DNA from: a virus
Length of the DNA: 20,504 bases
IMG/VR virus record: IMGVR_UViG_3300035698_013228
Coordinates: 1-20,504 of that record
Direction: 5' to 3' (one strand)
The first letter of the stretch is position 1; each line of letters opens with the position of its first letter. The notes beneath the pieces were generated by a model. The model was not told the DNA's origin and ran no database searches. It worked only from the letters and a program-made list of their open reading frames with translations. Shown here piece by piece: positions 1 through 9,816 of the stretch. A program made the position numbers and the translations under genes.

Positions 1-1870
1 CATCTGAATCAGAAACACTAGCATCGCTTACTGTAAAAGAATTCTCAGGTAATTGCAAAGAAAAATCTGACCCTGCATTAACAGATGGAGGAGAAAGAAC
101 GGAAAGAATAAATTCATCTGAAGCAGTAAGTCCATCGTTATCTGTGGCGGTTAGCCTGAATGTATAATCCCCTACAGCTAAATTATTAAATGCTGGGGTT
201 AAAGTATCTTCGTTTAAAATATTTGGTCCATTGTTACCTTGAACTCTGGTCCACACTACATTGGCTACAAATCCATCACTGTCTGTGGCAGTAGCATCTG
301 TCACAGTAAGCTCATTTTCTGGGCTTATTAATGTTTTGTCTACTCCTGCAAATACTTCTGGGACTGCATTAATTTCTTCTACATAAGCAGGCCCTTCTGT
401 CACTGTAATAGTAAAAGTAGTGGCAGGTAAAGACCCAGTGTGATCTAGATAAATTGTATTTTTTGTATAATTTACATCCTCATTGTTTGCATCTTTTACA
501 ATTATATTGTTTCGTAAAAAAGAAGTTGATATATCAAATCCTGAGTTACCATTGTCTACTATTTGAATTAAAGTTGTGTTTGGTACATAAAAACTAAATT
601 CTTTTGTACCTGCTGGAATACTAACGTCAAACGTTATTACGTTGTTAGTGGTCATTAAAACATCTGTTAAAAGAGATCTTATTTCCGAGGATAAAGTTGG
701 AGAAGTATTTATATCTCCTAAATAGTGCCATTTATTGTACCTTCCGAATAAAACATTACTGTCTGCTATCATAGACCCTGCAGTTTCTGAAGAGTTAAGG
801 TTATTACCAGTCTGTCCTTTACTATCATAGTATAAAGTATTTCCCCCTTCATGATTTATTAAAGCGGTAAAATAATTACTGTTTAATGCAAGAAGGTAAT
901 CGGCTAAGATAATATTTTTTGTGTTGGAAGAAGGAGATGTATCTTCTTCAATTACTACCCCTTGGGAAGAAGTAACTTTCATGTATGTAGTATTTCCTAC
1001 AAGAGGTCCTGCAACAGAAAAGTTTCCATTTTTTATGCTACCTCTATCAAAAAGAAGGTCAAGAGATATATTTACTTTAGTTCCTGTCTCATAAAATTTA
1101 TTTGTTAGTCCACTTAAAATTAATTTTTTAGATCGACTAATAAATGCCTCAATAGGACCAATAGCATCAAATAGATCTTCTAGGTCTTCTATTTTTATAC
1201 ATAAATCACATGTACATTTAAGTAGTTGTATGTAATTAAATTTAGCTTTTAAGAACTCTAATTCATCTGTATTTACTCCAACACTTGCTGAATCAATTAT
1301 TGCTTTTTCTGTAAAATATATTCCGACCCAATTAATAAATAGATAAACTCTAAATAAATAAAGATCTTCTTCACTTTGCCCCATTACATACTCTTCAGAA
1401 GTAATTTTATTAATTCTGTCTTGTAAATCACAAGTAGACAGAGATGCACTGCCAGCTAAAAATTTTCCAAAAGTAACAACATAGTTTGGTTCATAAATAG
1501 GTAAATAAACAAATTGATGAGTAAAAAGTTTATTATAAGTATTGACTAAAGTTAATACTTTTTCGTTTGTATGACAATCTCCTTCTGTTTGGCACATGAT
1601 CTGAGTCATGTCTTTAATTAAAGAATTCTGTAGGTACTTTACTATTACTATGTTCTCAAAAGTAGGAGAATCAACTCCATTATCTAATTTGACAGTGTAC
1701 TTACCATCTTTTACAGTATTAAGAATTATTTCTGTATTTGCTGCAACAGTTTGAGTTGCAATAATTTCTTGATAATTGTTTGCAATGTATGTTAGAGTTA
1801 AAGTGACAGAAGTACTGACACTTAATATATACTCATCTTTAATTTTTAATAAAGTGTAAGTAAGTGCCAT
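1..1870 (-). CDS. Virion surface/tail protein with PKD (Ig-like) repeats, C-terminus outside window
   Basis: The frame is open from an ATG at 1870 to the window edge (623 codons), so the C-terminus is missing. The first ~250 residues are a non-repetitive head with several cysteines, including a CTCDLC string near residue 220. A beta-rich middle follows. From about residue 500 there is a full PKD/K319L-type Ig-like domain, recognisable by an N-terminal VFAG (matching VNAG in the second copy), a central VVWTRVQG, and a C-terminal GDYTFRLTATDNDG. A second copy begins at about residue 592 (PPSVNAGSDFSLQLPEN) and runs off the window. Such domains on phage virions usually decorate tails or heads and bind surface glycans. 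It follows the virion gene at 1872 with one base between them, so it belongs to the late operon. The exact virion location is inferred; the PKD call is firm. Confidence 0.8.
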   Translation of the reverse strand, partial: MALTYTLLKIKDEYILSVSTSVTLTLTYIANNYQEIIATQTVAANTEIILNTVKDGKYTVKLDNGVDSPTFENIVIVKYLQNSLIKDMTQIMCQTEGDCHTNEKVLTLVNTYNKLFTHQFVYLPIYEPNYVVTFGKFLAGSASLSTCDLQDRINKITSEEYVMGQSEEDLYLFRVYLFINWVGIYFTEKAIIDSASVGVNTDELEFLKAKFNYIQLLKCTCDLCIKIEDLEDLFDAIGPIEAFISRSKKLILSGLTNKFYETGTKVNISLDLLFDRGSIKNGNFSVAGPLVGNTTYMKVTSSQGVVIEEDTSPSSNTKNIILADYLLALNSNYFTALINHEGGNTLYYDSKGQTGNNLNSSETAGSMIADSNVLFGRYNKWHYLGDINTSPTLSSEIRSLLTDVLMTTNNVITFDVSIPAGTKEFSFYVPNTTLIQIVDNGNSGFDISTSFLRNNIIVKDANNEDVNYTKNTIYLDHTGSLPATTFTITVTEGPAYVEEINAVPEVFAGVDKTLISPENELTVTDATATDSDGFVANVVWTRVQGNNGPNILNEDTLTPAFNNLAVGDYTFRLTATDNDGLTASDEFILSVLSPPSVNAGSDFSLQLPENSFTVSDASVSDSD

Positions 1871-1871
1871 A

Positions 1872-2576
1872 TTAATTAAGTTTATTTAGGTTCAATTTTT
1901 GTAATTTCATTTCGTACTCTGCAGGATTAAATTCTCCTGTGGCCAGTAAAACAGCTATGTCTACTATCTCTCTATGAGTGTGAGCAGGTAACTGACAATT
2001 TTTAAAAGATACTAATGTTTCTCCGGAAGGAAGATTATATGTTCCCCCTCTGAAATCTTGAGCATTATGTATGTAATCTAATTTTTTTATGTAGCTCATA
2101 CACAAAGTTTTATTTGTAAAAGTACCATCATCAAACAATTTAATTCCTCCTTCAAAAAAAACAGCATTTACTTCTCTCCATTCAAAAGAAGAAGAATCAA
2201 AACTACTGTCTTCAAACTCATCATCATGTTGTCTAACATTTATTGGTCTACTTTTTATATCTACGCAAGTGCCTTTATCCATAGTAGAATAACCACTTAA
2301 ATAGTGCCAATAATTTACTGGCAAAGATACTATTTTATTAGAGACAGAAGAACAGTGATCACTAACGACCACTGTTCTAATATCATCTATACTTCTTTGA
2401 GAAGTTTCAAAACCCAGATTATTTTTAAATCTAGGTTTTGCAATCATCTTAACAAAAAGTTCTTGTGCCTCATTAAGTTTCCAGTCAATTTCCGGGATCA
2501 AAAGACCCTTGTACTGTTGGCTGTCGATTTTATTTAACTTCGTTTTGAAGTCGTAATGCATGTCTTTTATAGTCAC
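1872..2576 (-). CDS. Conserved crAss-like virion protein, probable neck/tail component
   Basis: A 234-residue protein. The N-terminus (MTIKDMHYDFKTKLNKIDSQ, then an IPEIDWKLNEA segment) resembles a family I associate with crAss-like phages, encoded after the capsid gene and probably a tail-ring or neck protein. The role is inferred from position. The listed start is GTG at 2576, 25 bases after the upstream stop. An ATG at 2561 (MHYDFK) is the alternative; neither has a strong ribosome binding site, which is normal in Bacteroidota phages. No membrane segment or signal peptide is visible. It ends one base before the start of the PKD protein, so the two are probably co-translated. Confidence 0.7.
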   Translation of the reverse strand: MTIKDMHYDFKTKLNKIDSQQYKGLLIPEIDWKLNEAQELFVKMIAKPRFKNNLGFETSQRSIDDIRTVVVSDHCSSVSNKIVSLPVNYWHYLSGYSTMDKGTCVDIKSRPINVRQHDDEFEDSSFDSSSFEWREVNAVFFEGGIKLFDDGTFTNKTLCMSYIKKLDYIHNAQDFRGGTYNLPSGETLVSFKNCQLPAHTHREIVDIAVLLATGEFNPAEYEMKLQKLNLNKLN

Positions 2577-2601
2577 AAGTTTGCTTTTTATTAATTAGTT
2601 A

Positions 2602-3789
2602 TTATTCACTTAGTAAAGCAACTAAAGCATTAAATACTCCAGTGCTAGATGCCCCTAACATTACTCCAAAAGAGCGTTTGTCACCGTCATTCTTGTTTAC
2701 TTTGTTTGTAGAAAATTCAAAATCTATTGTGTTGTAATCTAAACCATTCTCGAATTGGTAAACCAAGTCTTCACTTGCAATACCATCTGATAATTGAGGA
2801 TAGTTGTTTAAATTAGTGTACAAAGATAAATTTTCAAATTCTTCTGCTCTCATGTCTGCTCCAGCTCCGATCTTGTAAACTAAGTCTACAGTTTCAGTAA
2901 AAACTACTGCTCCCTCATTATCATTATAAGTAATTGCTGGGTAAATCTTAACTCCTCTTGGAAAAGTATGATTAACGTCTAATTCTTTATAATTCCTTGG
3001 AGTTGACAATATTCCTGATACAGCTACAATTAAAGACTCTTTGTCTGTAGAAGCAGTTCCATCTGTGTTAGCAGCTTTATTCGTTGCGATAAAAGTATCT
3101 ACATCTGTGATAACTCCTGCAGATGTTCCCACTGTTTGCCATTCTGATCCATCATACTGAACAGTAGATGCGATATCTGTCTGAATAGCTAAGTCTCCTT
3201 GATCTGGACTTCCTGGTAAATCGTCTTCCTTAGGGTAAGCAGTAACTCCACTTACATCTAATTTAACTAAAGCTGCATAAAAAGTAGATTTAGCTTCGTT
3301 TATTTTTGCAACAATAACTTTCGTCATTACGTTGTTTTCGTAAACTTCTTTTCCTACCATACTTCCTGATAATGCATCTGGCTTGTTTACAACCATAACA
3401 TCTGTGTCAGTCCACGATAATCCATCTCTACGAATCAAAGACTCTTCTTCAATTCCGATTCGGATTGTTGCAGTACTAATACCTGCTACTGGTCCTGCTA
3501 CTACTCCTTCAAATTCATTAGCAACTTCTTCTTGATGAGCGTTAGAGTTAAAAGCGGATAAACTAGCTTTAGCTATAGTATCAAAACTATAATAAACTTT
3601 TCCTCCTAACTTAGAGATTAATCTAAATTTTGCAGGTAAAGCAGAATAGACTGCATTTGCAGCTAAACTTGTATCTACTCCTTCTGGATACACACCCATT
3701 TCTCCTTCTGCTAAAGCATCTAAAGTTTTTGAGTCTGCAATGGCTTTCACATTAAAAAGCTGTTTGTTCTGGGCTATTGTGTGTTTCAT
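2602..3789 (-). CDS. Virion structural protein, possibly auxiliary capsid or tail protein
   Basis: 395 residues with ATG at 3789, two bases after the preceding stop. The protein is rich in Thr, Val, Ser and Asp, has no membrane segments, and reads as a beta-rich virion component. Residues ~188-217 hold an insert (DDLPGSPDQGDLAI, then VQYDGSEWQTVG) of the kind found in exposed loops of phage head-fibre and tail-fibre proteins, where a short 'YDGS.W..V' unit is added to a surface loop. Position after the capsid gene and in the same operon supports a structural role. Whether it is an auxiliary capsid protein or a tail protein cannot be decided from the sequence alone. Confidence 0.6.
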   Translation of the reverse strand: MKHTIAQNKQLFNVKAIADSKTLDALAEGEMGVYPEGVDTSLAANAVYSALPAKFRLISKLGGKVYYSFDTIAKASLSAFNSNAHQEEVANEFEGVVAGPVAGISTATIRIGIEEESLIRRDGLSWTDTDVMVVNKPDALSGSMVGKEVYENNVMTKVIVAKINEAKSTFYAALVKLDVSGVTAYPKEDDLPGSPDQGDLAIQTDIASTVQYDGSEWQTVGTSAGVITDVDTFIATNKAANTDGTASTDKESLIVAVSGILSTPRNYKELDVNHTFPRGVKIYPAITYNDNEGAVVFTETVDLVYKIGAGADMRAEEFENLSLYTNLNNYPQLSDGIASEDLVYQFENGLDYNTIDFEFSTNKVNKNDGDKRSFGVMLGASSTGVFNALVALLSE

Positions 3790-3791
3790 AA

Positions 3792-4613
3792 TTATTGTAT
3801 TTTAGATTTTATATTTAATAAAACCTCTTGGTTATCAGAAGAAGATAAAGTTTTGAGTACGTCTTCTTCTGTGAAACCTAAATTGGTTTCAAAATAAAAA
3901 ATTCCTTTTTTCGTACGTTTAAGTACATTTTTCTGTATAGCTGACTTAATATCTGCAGCTAATGCAATAACAGAAGATTGCTTATCTAACAATAATTTGA
4001 GCTCCAAAGATAACTCTTTATTTTTGATTATGTCCTCAAATCGAACAGTTAAATAATCTTCATCTTTATTGTCTGTATTTTCATTCAATATGATTAAAAC
4101 AAGTTGTCTTTTTCTTGTTAAAGACAAATCTTCAACTTTCTTAATAAGAGAATTTCTCTTCTGTAATTTAGTTGCTTTAATCTTATTGGCAGCTCCCTCA
4201 TCATAAATAAAATGTGTTGCTCCTGGTTTGTTCCCAGTATTCATCTCATCTTCTGATTTATAAATATAGTTGTTTACTAATAAATACTTATATTTTATAA
4301 AGTCGATGTGATTCTTACCTGGGTACAAAAAGATTGGACTATTACTTAATTCTACCTTTACTATTTGACTTTCCCAGAATTCATGTGCTACACCTTTTCT
4401 GTATGTTGATTCTAGTTTGTAAGGAAAATCCTGTTTTACTAAATAATCAACATCCTCTTGGGTAAGCCCTGTTGCGTATTTCAACGTAACAGGGTTTACA
4501 AAAGGGGCTAAGATGTGAGCTTGAGAGAAGTATTCTAAGTTTTCGGAAAAACTTTTAATACCACTTCTCCCTGGTATTGGTCTGATTTCTATTTTTAAAT
4601 CTATATCTACCAT
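3792..4613 (-). CDS. Uncharacterised virion-operon protein
   Basis: 273 residues, ATG at 4613, 18 bases after the capsid gene's stop. The first half is mixed alpha/beta with aromatic-rich segments (EFWESQIVKVEL, IFLYPGKNHIDFIKYKY). The second half is charged and helical, Lys/Glu-rich, ending in LLNIKSKIQ. I do not recognise a domain. It is placed between the capsid gene and another structural gene, with tight spacing on both sides, which suggests a virion or morphogenesis role. No catalytic motif, signal peptide or membrane segment is evident. Confidence 0.6.
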   Translation of the reverse strand: MVDIDLKIEIRPIPGRSGIKSFSENLEYFSQAHILAPFVNPVTLKYATGLTQEDVDYLVKQDFPYKLESTYRKGVAHEFWESQIVKVELSNSPIFLYPGKNHIDFIKYKYLLVNNYIYKSEDEMNTGNKPGATHFIYDEGAANKIKATKLQKRNSLIKKVEDLSLTRKRQLVLIILNENTDNKDEDYLTVRFEDIIKNKELSLELKLLLDKQSSVIALAADIKSAIQKNVLKRTKKGIFYFETNLGFTEEDVLKTLSSSDNQEVLLNIKSKIQ

Positions 4614-4631
4614 TGCTTACTTATTAATTTA

Positions 4632-6122
4632 TTATTCGTTTACTGTTTTTACTAATTCTCCTGTAACAGTTGAATCTGTGATTTGAACACCGATACTATC
4701 ACTAATGTGTACTTCATAGTAATCTCCTGAATGAGTAGCTCTGTCTCCAGTACTAACTCCACCTGGTCCAACTCTACCTAAAATACGAGTACTACCAAAT
4801 ACTTTGTTCTTTCTTACTAAACAGATGTTATCTTTTGCAAGACTATCTCCATTACCCCCAGTTACGTCAAGAATTGTAATTCTTTGAGACTGTAAAGGCA
4901 CTCCTGTAAGAGGATCAATATCCCTGTGGATAGACTTGTCATCATTTAATGCATTGTGTACTAATTTGAAACTACCACCGTTTGGTAAATCATAAGTTAC
5001 ATACTGGAATCCAGTTCTCAACGAGTTGTTGTGAATTGATTTTCCACCATCTGCTCCTTTGATAAAAGTAGAACTTTCACGAACAATTGCTTTAGAACCT
5101 GTCCAAACATCTAATGCTTTCGAGTATTCTTTCATTCCGTAATGTCCTGCTAATCCCATAACTTCACCTAAGTCACCCGGGTTTATTCTAGAATATACAA
5201 TTCTATCAAAAAATGCTTCAATCAATTCTGCAGACATTGTAGTATATCTTTCTACATTTCCACCAAAACTAATTTGTTGTTCCATACCTGCACCTGGGTT
5301 AATTGGATAACCAGAATCTGGATCAATTAACGGTTGGTCTCCTAAACGAGAGTAAAGTGCATGTAATGCCATTTCTTTGTTCATAGCCATGTAGTGCTCA
5401 GCTTCCCGCTTGTCCATCCATGATTTCTTAGTGTTACCTTCGTCATCTTGAAATGCAATCTCTACTACAGCTTGTGCAGCAAAATCAGTTACTTTGTACT
5501 CTTTACGTAACTTAACTAATGAGTTTTTATACTCTACGTCAGTGAAGTTTTCAGTGTAAGAACCGCTTTCTGCAGCTTCACCTCTCATGGTAAACATTCT
5601 TGTCCACTTAGTTCCTGGTTTCAAATACTTTGGATTAATAAAGTGTTCTTGACCTTCTGTATAAGTTTCTAAAGTATAGATGAAACCTCTTGCTCCTTCT
5701 TTTTCTTTATTCTTAACAACCACGATTTGTGATTTGTCAGATGAACCTGGACTAATAGATTCTCCAATTGCAAATAAATCAACGTCTGTTAATACAGTAA
5801 TTGGTTGACGATATTTACCTGGAGTTGATCCTGCTGTTCTGTTTTCAATGATAGTCATTGGTCTGAAACCTTTAACTTTCATTTTCCATGACCAATTCAA
5901 GTCATCGATGTATTTTGTTTTTCCTAGACCGAAAATACCTTCAAGTACATTACCTGTAGACATGTTAAGGCTGTTTGTCTTAGAAGCAAAGATTGCTCTT
6001 GTTGGTGCTTCGAACACAGTCGGTTTAATTGCTAATTGGTTACTCCAATGGTTTAAGTCAGTCATCTTAGTTGAATTGAACTTCGCCTGTCTAACTTGCA
6101 ATTTGTTAATTTTTGTTGCCAT
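4632..6122 (-). CDS. Major capsid protein (HK97-fold, crAss-like)
   Basis: 496 residues, ATG at 6122. Length, position after an acidic scaffold-like gene and the portal gene, and overall composition match the major capsid protein of crAss-like phages, which have HK97-type shells. Recognisable segments include an N-terminal helix with basic residues (KINKLQVRQAKFNSTKM), a long acidic/aromatic middle (MDKREAEHYMAMNKEMALHA), and a glycine-rich C-terminal part (GRVGPGGVSTGDRATHSGDY) likely to form beta-rich shell contacts. It would form the icosahedral shell. Twenty bases separate it from the gene upstream. The function is inferred from context plus family resemblance; no single residue motif proves it. 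Confidence 0.8.
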   Translation of the reverse strand: MATKINKLQVRQAKFNSTKMTDLNHWSNQLAIKPTVFEAPTRAIFASKTNSLNMSTGNVLEGIFGLGKTKYIDDLNWSWKMKVKGFRPMTIIENRTAGSTPGKYRQPITVLTDVDLFAIGESISPGSSDKSQIVVVKNKEKEGARGFIYTLETYTEGQEHFINPKYLKPGTKWTRMFTMRGEAAESGSYTENFTDVEYKNSLVKLRKEYKVTDFAAQAVVEIAFQDDEGNTKKSWMDKREAEHYMAMNKEMALHALYSRLGDQPLIDPDSGYPINPGAGMEQQISFGGNVERYTTMSAELIEAFFDRIVYSRINPGDLGEVMGLAGHYGMKEYSKALDVWTGSKAIVRESSTFIKGADGGKSIHNNSLRTGFQYVTYDLPNGGSFKLVHNALNDDKSIHRDIDPLTGVPLQSQRITILDVTGGNGDSLAKDNICLVRKNKVFGSTRILGRVGPGGVSTGDRATHSGDYYEVHISDSIGVQITDSTVTGELVKTVNE

Positions 6123-6142
6123 AAATTTAATTGTTTTTTTGT

Positions 6143-7306
6143 TTAATCAAAATAACTAGCTAGGGGTTTCCTTTTTGTTTTGCCACCTGCTGTTACTGCA
6201 ATACTCTTTTTGTTTCTCCTTACATTTTCTCTGACCTTCTTTGTTACCTTTGTTTCTGTTTCTTTACTAATATCCTCAAAATTAAGTTCTCCGTCAGCAG
6301 AAGCTCTTTTTAATAACTTTGCCATTTGGATAGAGCCTGTTTGGCTTGTTAAAACTCTCATTAAATCTTGTTGCATTCCTGTAATCTGATTCCCATTATT
6401 CATCTTGATAGTTCTATCAGACATATAACTAGGTAAATTTTTTCTGTCTTCTTTACTGACTGCAAAGCCTGTTACTTCATCATTGTCTCGCAAGAAATCG
6501 CTAACTTTAGCCTTAAGTGCTCTACGTTGAGTTTTTTCTGTTGCAATTCTTTGATCCTGTGATTTAAGGATTGCTGCTTGTTCAGATTTTGATTTTTTAT
6601 CCCACTTAGAAAAATGAGCATCAGAATACTTTTTAAGCTTATTTGAATCTTTTAAAAATTCAATTTGAGCTTCTATATCTTCTTCGTCATACCCTTCCTC
6701 TATTAAACCTTGACGGACAATTAACTTCTGATTGTCTTCATCTTCTAAATCCATGTCTTCTGACATTCCTGTAGAACTTTGTTTATCTATCGAAGAAAGG
6801 AAATCTTTAATGTCTCCTCCTTTAATAACAAACTTATTCATTTGTTTTACTATGTCTGGAACTCCATCAAATAATTCTTCAATTCTTTCTTCGAACATTG
6901 TATCTAAAGAATCTTCTAAAATTTCCTCTGCTTTTGCATCAGTTAATTTTTCTCCATCTTCTAGCTCATAGTTTACAAGACCTTTCCCTTTTAATAAGTT
7001 TAAGGTTGTAATAGAAGCTCCCGTGTCCGGAGTATCGTCCTCGTCTTCGTCTTCAGAACCTTCTCCTTCTTGATCTTCTTCCTCTTCGCTTTTTCCAGCT
7101 TCGTCAAATAAATCTTCTGGAGCATCTTGGTCTTCGTCCCCTTTGGGTTTTCCTGAACCTTCTTCTTGATTTTCGTCTTCGTTTTTTCCTGGAGTTTTAT
7201 CTCCATTTGGGTTTTCTTCTTGTTCTTCTGCTTCCGCAAAAAAATCGACATCTGAAACATCTGTCTCTAAAAATCCCATAAAATCTTCTGTATCGTCTAT
7301 TTTCAT
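6143..7306 (-). CDS. Acidic scaffold-like head morphogenesis protein
   Basis: 387 residues, ATG at 7306. The first ~110 residues are extremely acidic (strings such as EEEEDQEGEGSEDEDEDD), the middle is helical and charged, and the last ~60 residues are basic (KRASADGE, VRRNKKS, KTKRKPLASYFD). An acidic, helical, low-complexity protein with a basic tail, encoded between portal and capsid genes, is the usual signature of an internal scaffolding protein, which guides shell assembly and is then lost. That role is inferred. The gene is separated from the portal gene by 74 AT-rich bases, the widest gap inside this operon; a TATATTTG box lies four bases before its ATG but lacks a convincing -33 partner. 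Confidence 0.65.
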   Translation of the reverse strand: MKIDDTEDFMGFLETDVSDVDFFAEAEEQEENPNGDKTPGKNEDENQEEGSGKPKGDEDQDAPEDLFDEAGKSEEEEDQEGEGSEDEDEDDTPDTGASITTLNLLKGKGLVNYELEDGEKLTDAKAEEILEDSLDTMFEERIEELFDGVPDIVKQMNKFVIKGGDIKDFLSSIDKQSSTGMSEDMDLEDEDNQKLIVRQGLIEEGYDEEDIEAQIEFLKDSNKLKKYSDAHFSKWDKKSKSEQAAILKSQDQRIATEKTQRRALKAKVSDFLRDNDEVTGFAVSKEDRKNLPSYMSDRTIKMNNGNQITGMQQDLMRVLTSQTGSIQMAKLLKRASADGELNFEDISKETETKVTKKVRENVRRNKKSIAVTAGGKTKRKPLASYFD

Positions 7307-7380
7307 ATTGCAAATATATATTAAATATTAATAATAATTAAGATAAATCTTAATAAATTTTAAATAGTGTGTAATAGCTG

Positions 7381-9798
7381 TTATTGTTTTTTATTTTTTA
7401 AGTTAGCAGCTTTTGTTTTCTCAATATTAATTTTCTCTTTATCTATCACTTTATCGTGTTCAAATTTTTCTCTGTCTAATTGATTTTTACCTCTTTTGAT
7501 TTCTGCATCAACACCATCTCTAGCTATTTCTAAGAAATCATTTACTCCATCATCGTCTGCATCAGCATCCGGATTGAAAGACATTCCTGTTATAGCAGAT
7601 GTTGCTATGGCTGTTTTTCTTCTTTCCACTTCTTTTAAGATTACAATTTCTTTTTCGTTATCATGTTCTTTTTGAACATTTGCTTGTCTCATTTTTTCTA
7701 GCTCTTGAGCTTGTTGTCCTTTAGCTTTTTCTGCTTGAGCAGCTTCTGCTTTTCTATCTTTCTCTGCAACTTTAAGAGTTTCTTCTGCCTCTACAATTCC
7801 ATCTTGTCTTATTACTGATAAGATATCTGACAATTCTGCTTTTTGATTTTGCATTGCTGCATGAGCCAATTGTTTAATAGTTTGCATTGATTCTTCTGCT
7901 TTAGTAGAGTTGGCAACAAATAATCCCAAATTAGAATTATCTAACATAGCTACATCTAACTCAAATGTTTTTACTGACATGTCATCTAAAACATAAGACA
8001 ACTTCACAGACTTTTTATCTGAGTATGCAATTTTGGCAGTCTCAATTAAGGCCGTTAATACATTCTTTTTAAATGAGTTGTGAATATCAAAGTATGGCTC
8101 TAGGATGTGAGAAGTCTGTACTAAGTTCTGTCTGTTATTTCCTACAGACTCTCCTGCACTTGCTTGTCCCTCCGCAGCATCAGTGATACCAACAGAAGAT
8201 CCAGCTTGCCCTCTTAAGTATTCTGCAAATTCAATATATTTTCCTATATCAGAAGCTAAAGATAAATCCATAGTCTTAGCCATAGTATTTACATCTGCAT
8301 AACCTGATCCTTCTTCATTAGGGTCAAACCACATGAATGGTGAGCTCTCAAAAAAGTATTGCCACTTCTCAATGTCAATTCCTGCACTATCTGGGATAGC
8401 GTTAATGTTCATCATCACTTTCTTTCCTTTATCAGAAGCAAGTAACAATTCTAGTCTATACATTACAATGTTGTAGTAGTATTGGTAAACTTTTAATCTA
8501 TCCATTGGAGCAGTAGGTACAGAATTCATATCATCCACATAGACTCCACAGTAAGGGAATTTATTTTGGTGGAGGTCTTCTATATCTTTAAATTGTCCTG
8601 GGATTGGGTTCATACCTACATAGATATCAGAATTAATTATCCAAGTCTCGTAAGATTCTGGTAACCATTCATACTCTAGGATTATGTCTCCAGCTGCTGG
8701 ATTAAGTTCATATTTTTCATCCACAAGCATTTCTTGCTCTTTACCGTTTTCATCGTTGTATTTAAGAAAAGCTAATTTTCTTAATGACTTCCACATACAG
8801 TGAATAACTGTTGAATTTGTGTAATTTCTATAATCTCCATTAGAAGTTTCATTCTTTTCAGCCACATCAAATAAATCTTCATCAGAATTATCTACAATGT
8901 ACTCAGAATAAATTTTATCTATATCTGCGTTACTTAACTCATCTCCAAAGTATTGTACAATTTCTGAAGGAGTCATTTTATATTTTACTGTCAAAGTTTC
9001 ACTATCTTCAATAAAAGGAGATAGGTCAGACAATTTTGGGTTAATGTTTAAGGAATTTACATTCCAAGCTTCTGGCTCTCCATTTAGGATACCTATGTAC
9101 ATTGCTTCTTTTGCAGATAAACTTAAATGCTTAAAAGCAACATTAAACTTTCTTTTTATATCAGTCTTTTGGATTAGGTACTCAAGTAACTGATGAGACA
9201 TAACTTCAGCAGGATCTTGGTGTTCCCTTTCCATGTATTTTTTAGTTTCTTCAGGAGTTCTTGCTTTTAATTCAGCATCTATCTGTTGATTTATTTGTGC
9301 TTTTTCTTCATCAGATAATTCTTTCCCTTTACTAGACTCAGCTGCTTTGACTTCTATTTCTTTTCGAAGAGGTCCCATCATTTCAGCAACAACGAACTCT
9401 CTTATCCTTCCAAACTCTTCTTGTTCTTTTCTTGTAGTAGCTTCTGGATTAGTTGCCAAGACTCTCCAAGAGAATGGTCGTTTCATTTCCATACCTAGAA
9501 GAGCTTTTATCTTCCCGGATGAAATGTCCCTATTCGCCATCTGAGCCGGAAGTTCTCCTGTAGTGGCTCCGAATGGAGTACAAACATACTCAAAATCTTT
9601 AAGGTCAAGTACGTTGTTAAACAGATTATAGTTGACTTGCATTCGTTTTGCTTCTGAAACTCCCCCAGGAATTGCAGTATTAAGCCCACTGTGCTCTGTC
9701 TTTAATTTGTCTGCTTTATCTTTATACCAACGTTTCCCACCAGCATTTTTTTGGCTGGAGCTCAACCTTTCTTTTTTATTTGTTGTATTTGGTTCCAT
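7381..9798 (-). CDS. Portal protein (crAss-like)
   Basis: 805 residues, ATG at 9798, 18 bases after the TerL stop. It follows TerL and precedes a scaffold-like gene and the capsid gene, the standard place of a portal gene, and its length suits the large portal proteins of crAss-like phages. Readable features: a polar N-terminus, a long Glu/Lys helical insert around residues 130-200, a central domain with GEPEAWNVNSLNINP and an acidic SPFIEDSETLTV segment, and a long Glu/Gln/Lys C-terminal coiled coil from about residue 660 (KAEAAQAEKAKGQQAQELEK). The last part contains an acidic DADADDDGVNDFLE stretch. Twelve copies would form the DNA entry/exit ring at one capsid vertex. Confidence 0.8.
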   Translation of the reverse strand: MEPNTTNKKERLSSSQKNAGGKRWYKDKADKLKTEHSGLNTAIPGGVSEAKRMQVNYNLFNNVLDLKDFEYVCTPFGATTGELPAQMANRDISSGKIKALLGMEMKRPFSWRVLATNPEATTRKEQEEFGRIREFVVAEMMGPLRKEIEVKAAESSKGKELSDEEKAQINQQIDAELKARTPEETKKYMEREHQDPAEVMSHQLLEYLIQKTDIKRKFNVAFKHLSLSAKEAMYIGILNGEPEAWNVNSLNINPKLSDLSPFIEDSETLTVKYKMTPSEIVQYFGDELSNADIDKIYSEYIVDNSDEDLFDVAEKNETSNGDYRNYTNSTVIHCMWKSLRKLAFLKYNDENGKEQEMLVDEKYELNPAAGDIILEYEWLPESYETWIINSDIYVGMNPIPGQFKDIEDLHQNKFPYCGVYVDDMNSVPTAPMDRLKVYQYYYNIVMYRLELLLASDKGKKVMMNINAIPDSAGIDIEKWQYFFESSPFMWFDPNEEGSGYADVNTMAKTMDLSLASDIGKYIEFAEYLRGQAGSSVGITDAAEGQASAGESVGNNRQNLVQTSHILEPYFDIHNSFKKNVLTALIETAKIAYSDKKSVKLSYVLDDMSVKTFELDVAMLDNSNLGLFVANSTKAEESMQTIKQLAHAAMQNQKAELSDILSVIRQDGIVEAEETLKVAEKDRKAEAAQAEKAKGQQAQELEKMRQANVQKEHDNEKEIVILKEVERRKTAIATSAITGMSFNPDADADDDGVNDFLEIARDGVDAEIKRGKNQLDREKFEHDKVIDKEKINIEKTKAANLKNKKQ

Positions 9799-9816
9799 TT
9801 TATATTTTTTACAAAG

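Noticed and set aside
7311-7318. TATATTTG box just before the scaffold-like gene
   Set aside because: It lies only four bases before the ATG and has no -33 partner, so it would give a leaderless transcript without other support.
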